DNA from: Lagierella sp.
Lineage (GTDB): Bacteria > Bacillota > Clostridia > Tissierellales > Peptoniphilaceae
Assembly: GCF_029983815.1 (NCBI RefSeq)
Contig: NZ_JASBYU010000019.1
Span: forward strand, 1 to 33,012
Reading direction: 5' to 3'
Length of the DNA stretch: 33,012 nucleotides
This document shows positions 31,385-33,012 of this stretch, piece after piece (within the stretch, counting starts at the first letter, position 1; the number at the start of each line of letters is the position of its first letter). The notes below the pieces were generated by a model. The model was not told the DNA's origin. It did no database searches and saw only the letters and a list, made by a program, of their open reading frames with translations. The position numbers and the translations under genes were made by a program.

Positions 31385-32114
31385 AGATTTAACGATAAGC
31401 AGTAAAAATAAGGTGCTTGTAGATGGTATTGATTTTGCAATCAATAATAATGAGGTAATTTCAATTATTGGAGAATCTGGTTCTGGAAAATCCCTTACAG
31501 CAACTGCTATTATGGGTCTATTGGACAAAAGTTTAAATAAAAGTGGGGAAATTATATTTGAAGGAAAGAATCTTCTTTTTTTAAAGGATAACCAGATGGC
31601 AAAAATCAGGTTAAAAAAGATTGCTATGATATATCAAAACCCCTTCAACGCCTTAGTACCAGTAATGACCATAGAAAAACAATTGGAGTATATCTATAAA
31701 ATTCAAAAGAAAAATGTAGATTGGCCGAGGATTAAGAAGTTAATGGAAGAAGTAGATTTGTCTTTGGAATATTTAAAAAAATACCCTTATGAACTGTCGG
31801 GAGGAGAGCTTCAACGTGTTGTCATTGTAACCGCTATGTTGTTACGTCCTAAGCTTTTGATTTGTGATGAGCCAACTACTGCCTTGGATAGTCAAACGGG
31901 TCTTAGGATTATTTCATTGATACAACGATTAAAGAATGAATATGGAATATCCGTTTTATTTATAAGTCATGACTTAACTTTAGCAAGAATTATAGCTGAT
32001 AGGGTTTTAATTATGAAAAAAGGAAAGATTATTGAAGAGGGACCTGCAAAAGAGGTTTATAATAATCCAAAAGAAGATTATACAAAAGAGCTTTTAAAGG
32101 CTTCGGAGTTTTAG
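31371..32114 (+). CDS. peptide/nickel ABC transporter ATPase, DppD/OppD type (short form)
   Basis: A 247-residue ABC ATPase: Walker A GESGSGKS (34-41), Q-loop near IYQNPFNAL, signature LSGGELQR (~142-149), Walker B LLICDEP (~162-168), and H-loop ISHD near 197-200. It lacks the C-terminal oligopeptide-type extension, with its cysteines, found in full-length DppD/OppD (~320-330 residues). The start is the ATG after AGGTGA inside the end of the permease gene; a GTG at 31362 is also possible. Forms a heterodimer with the next protein, inferred from order. Confidence 0.9.
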   Translation: MLEVRDLTISSKNKVLVDGIDFAINNNEVISIIGESGSGKSLTATAIMGLLDKSLNKSGEIIFEGKNLLFLKDNQMAKIRLKKIAMIYQNPFNALVPVMTIEKQLEYIYKIQKKNVDWPRIKKLMEEVDLSLEYLKKYPYELSGGELQRVVIVTAMLLRPKLLICDEPTTALDSQTGLRIISLIQRLKNEYGISVLFISHDLTLARIIADRVLIMKKGKIIEEGPAKEVYNNPKEDYTKELLKASEF

Positions 32115-32122
32115 GTGGGAAA

Positions 32123-32755
32123 ATGGATAATAAAAAAACTTTGAGTATAAATAAATTAAGTGTTGCATATAAAGACAAGGTTGTGCTTGATAATATAAAT
32201 CTTGAACTTGGTTTAAAATGCTATGGTTTAATGGGAAAGTCAGGTAGCGGGAAGTCTACTTTTATTAAGGCTATACTCGGTCTTATTCCCTATGAGGGGG
32301 AGATTTACCTAGATAATAAAATAGTTAAGAAAAACAGGAAGGGATTTCAAGTGGTGTTTCAAAATTCGTTCAAATCCTTTGATCCAACTTTTACAATTAG
32401 ACAGTCAATCGAGGAATTGTGTAGAGCAAATGGTACATCATTTGATTTAGATGAACTATTTGAAAGTTACGGGATGAATAAGAATCTTTTAGATAAAAAG
32501 CCTAAAAGCCTTTCTGGGGGAGAGTTACAAAGAGCTTCCATTATTAGGGCGGTAGCTCAAAAACCAAAAGTATTATTATTAGACGAGCCTACTGCTTCTT
32601 TAGATGTTTTGAATCAAAAAAAGATTCTTCAAATGATAAAAGGAATTAGCGATACGGTTATTATTTTGGTAAGTCATGATTTAAAGACTATTGATTACAC
32701 CTGTGACGAAAAACTTATATTAGACAAAGAAAAGAAAAACATAGTTTTCATTTAA
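32123..32755 (+). CDS. peptide/nickel ABC transporter ATPase, DppF/OppF type (short form)
   Basis: A 210-residue ABC ATPase. Walker A GKSGSGKST (38-46), Q-loop VVFQNSFKSFDP, signature LSGGELQRASI (~130-140), Walker B VLLLDEP (~150-157) and H-loop VSHD. No C-terminal extension, so the ATPase pair is compact. ATG after AGGTGGG, 8 nt after its partner. Closes the five-gene importer. No clear terminator follows: CTTCCTTATA/TATAAGGGGG (about 32810-32832) is a possible stem with the T-run GTTTTTTT displaced by about 8 nt. Confidence 0.9.
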   Translation: MDNKKTLSINKLSVAYKDKVVLDNINLELGLKCYGLMGKSGSGKSTFIKAILGLIPYEGEIYLDNKIVKKNRKGFQVVFQNSFKSFDPTFTIRQSIEELCRANGTSFDLDELFESYGMNKNLLDKKPKSLSGGELQRASIIRAVAQKPKVLLLDEPTASLDVLNQKKILQMIKGISDTVIILVSHDLKTIDYTCDEKLILDKEKKNIVFI

Positions 32756-32915
32756 AATAGGGGTTGATTTTCTCCAAGGAGGGTATTATAATAGATAACC
32801 TAAATTTTAATTGCAGTTTTCTTCCTTATATATTATAAGGGGGAGTTGGAGTTTTTTTAAAACAAGATACTTCAATTTTTGTTTTCGTGTTATAATAATT
32901 TAATCGAGGTTTTTC

Positions 32916-32944
32916 TTGATTTTCTTTTTATTTTATGTTACAAT
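32916..32944 (+). promoter_or_regulatory. promoter directed out of the window's right end
   Basis: TTGATT (32916-32921) and TACAAT (32939-32944) with a 17-nt spacer. The remaining ~60 bases contain no start codon with a ribosome binding site, so they would be the leader of a gene or RNA beyond the end. Between 32756 and 32915 I see only AT-rich sequence, the stem noted above and a TATAAT at 32890-32895 without a clear -35. Confidence 0.5.
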
Positions 32945-33012
32945 ACTGGAATGTAATATCCTGAATTTGACAGTAAAAAAAGAGCAAATCTCCTGTAAGC
33001 CTTGCAATAGCT

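Overview
The window is AT-rich DNA that looks like a Gram-positive anaerobe of the Bacillota, most likely a Tissierellia/Peptoniphilaceae-type coccus. The reasons are four secreted proteins with triple CWB2 (cell wall binding repeat 2) anchors, a rubredoxin, formate-tetrahydrofolate ligase, a YerC/TrpR-like regulator, AGGAGG-type ribosome binding sites, lipoproteins and very low GC. The genus is an inference; no rRNA is present to settle it.

Layout. 1-664: a small lipoprotein. 665-1605: a repeat island closed by a hairpin. 1620-2425: a long regulatory region with four TGTAA-type hexamers in a symmetric arrangement that fits two WalR (YycF) boxes, then a sigma-A promoter and a ~290-nt highly structured leader. 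2426-4603: a 725-aa CWB2 (S-layer-like) protein. 4660-5279: a second repeat island. 5280-6353 (minus): an FAD oxidoreductase of the type fused to SelD. 6716-12160: a 1814-aa CWB2 surface protein. 12357-13491: ferritin plus the GTPase YsxC/EngB. 13540-13840: a third island. 13952-15230: a sigma-70-like factor followed by three very small genes (DUF1659, DUF2922, YvrJ). 15250-15660: a fourth island. 15704-16666: a CWB2-only protein. 16735-17193: a ComK-like protein whose promoter contains a LexA-type SOS palindrome. 17350-17511 (minus): rubredoxin. 17737-18117: a SpoIIAB/RsbW-type ATP-binding protein. 18248-20077: TypA/BipA. 20437-22440: fhs plus yerC. 22485-23848: the largest island. 24072-25358: a cystine/dicarboxylate-type symporter. 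25537-32755: a CWB2-LRR surface protein followed by a complete peptide/nickel-type ABC importer.

Two themes run through it. First, cell-surface biology: CWB2 proteins, a candidate WalR site, a sigma factor cassette and a surface-LRR/peptide-import operon. Second, dispersed intergenic repeats: at least five islands are built from the same modules (an ~87-bp GCACTCAG...CTGAGTGC element, a ~130-bp double-hairpin element and short GGAAAGC hairpins), often in the order B-D-A. They lie between transcription units and never inside them. Several intrinsic terminators share the same GCACTCA core.

The most noteworthy candidates are the SOS-box-controlled ComK-like gene, the structured leader RNA with candidate WalR boxes upstream of the S-layer-like gene, the sigma/DUF1659/DUF2922/YvrJ cassette, and the 83-87-bp repeats with conserved ends but divergent interiors. 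All motif calls were made by eye; no homology search or folding program was run.
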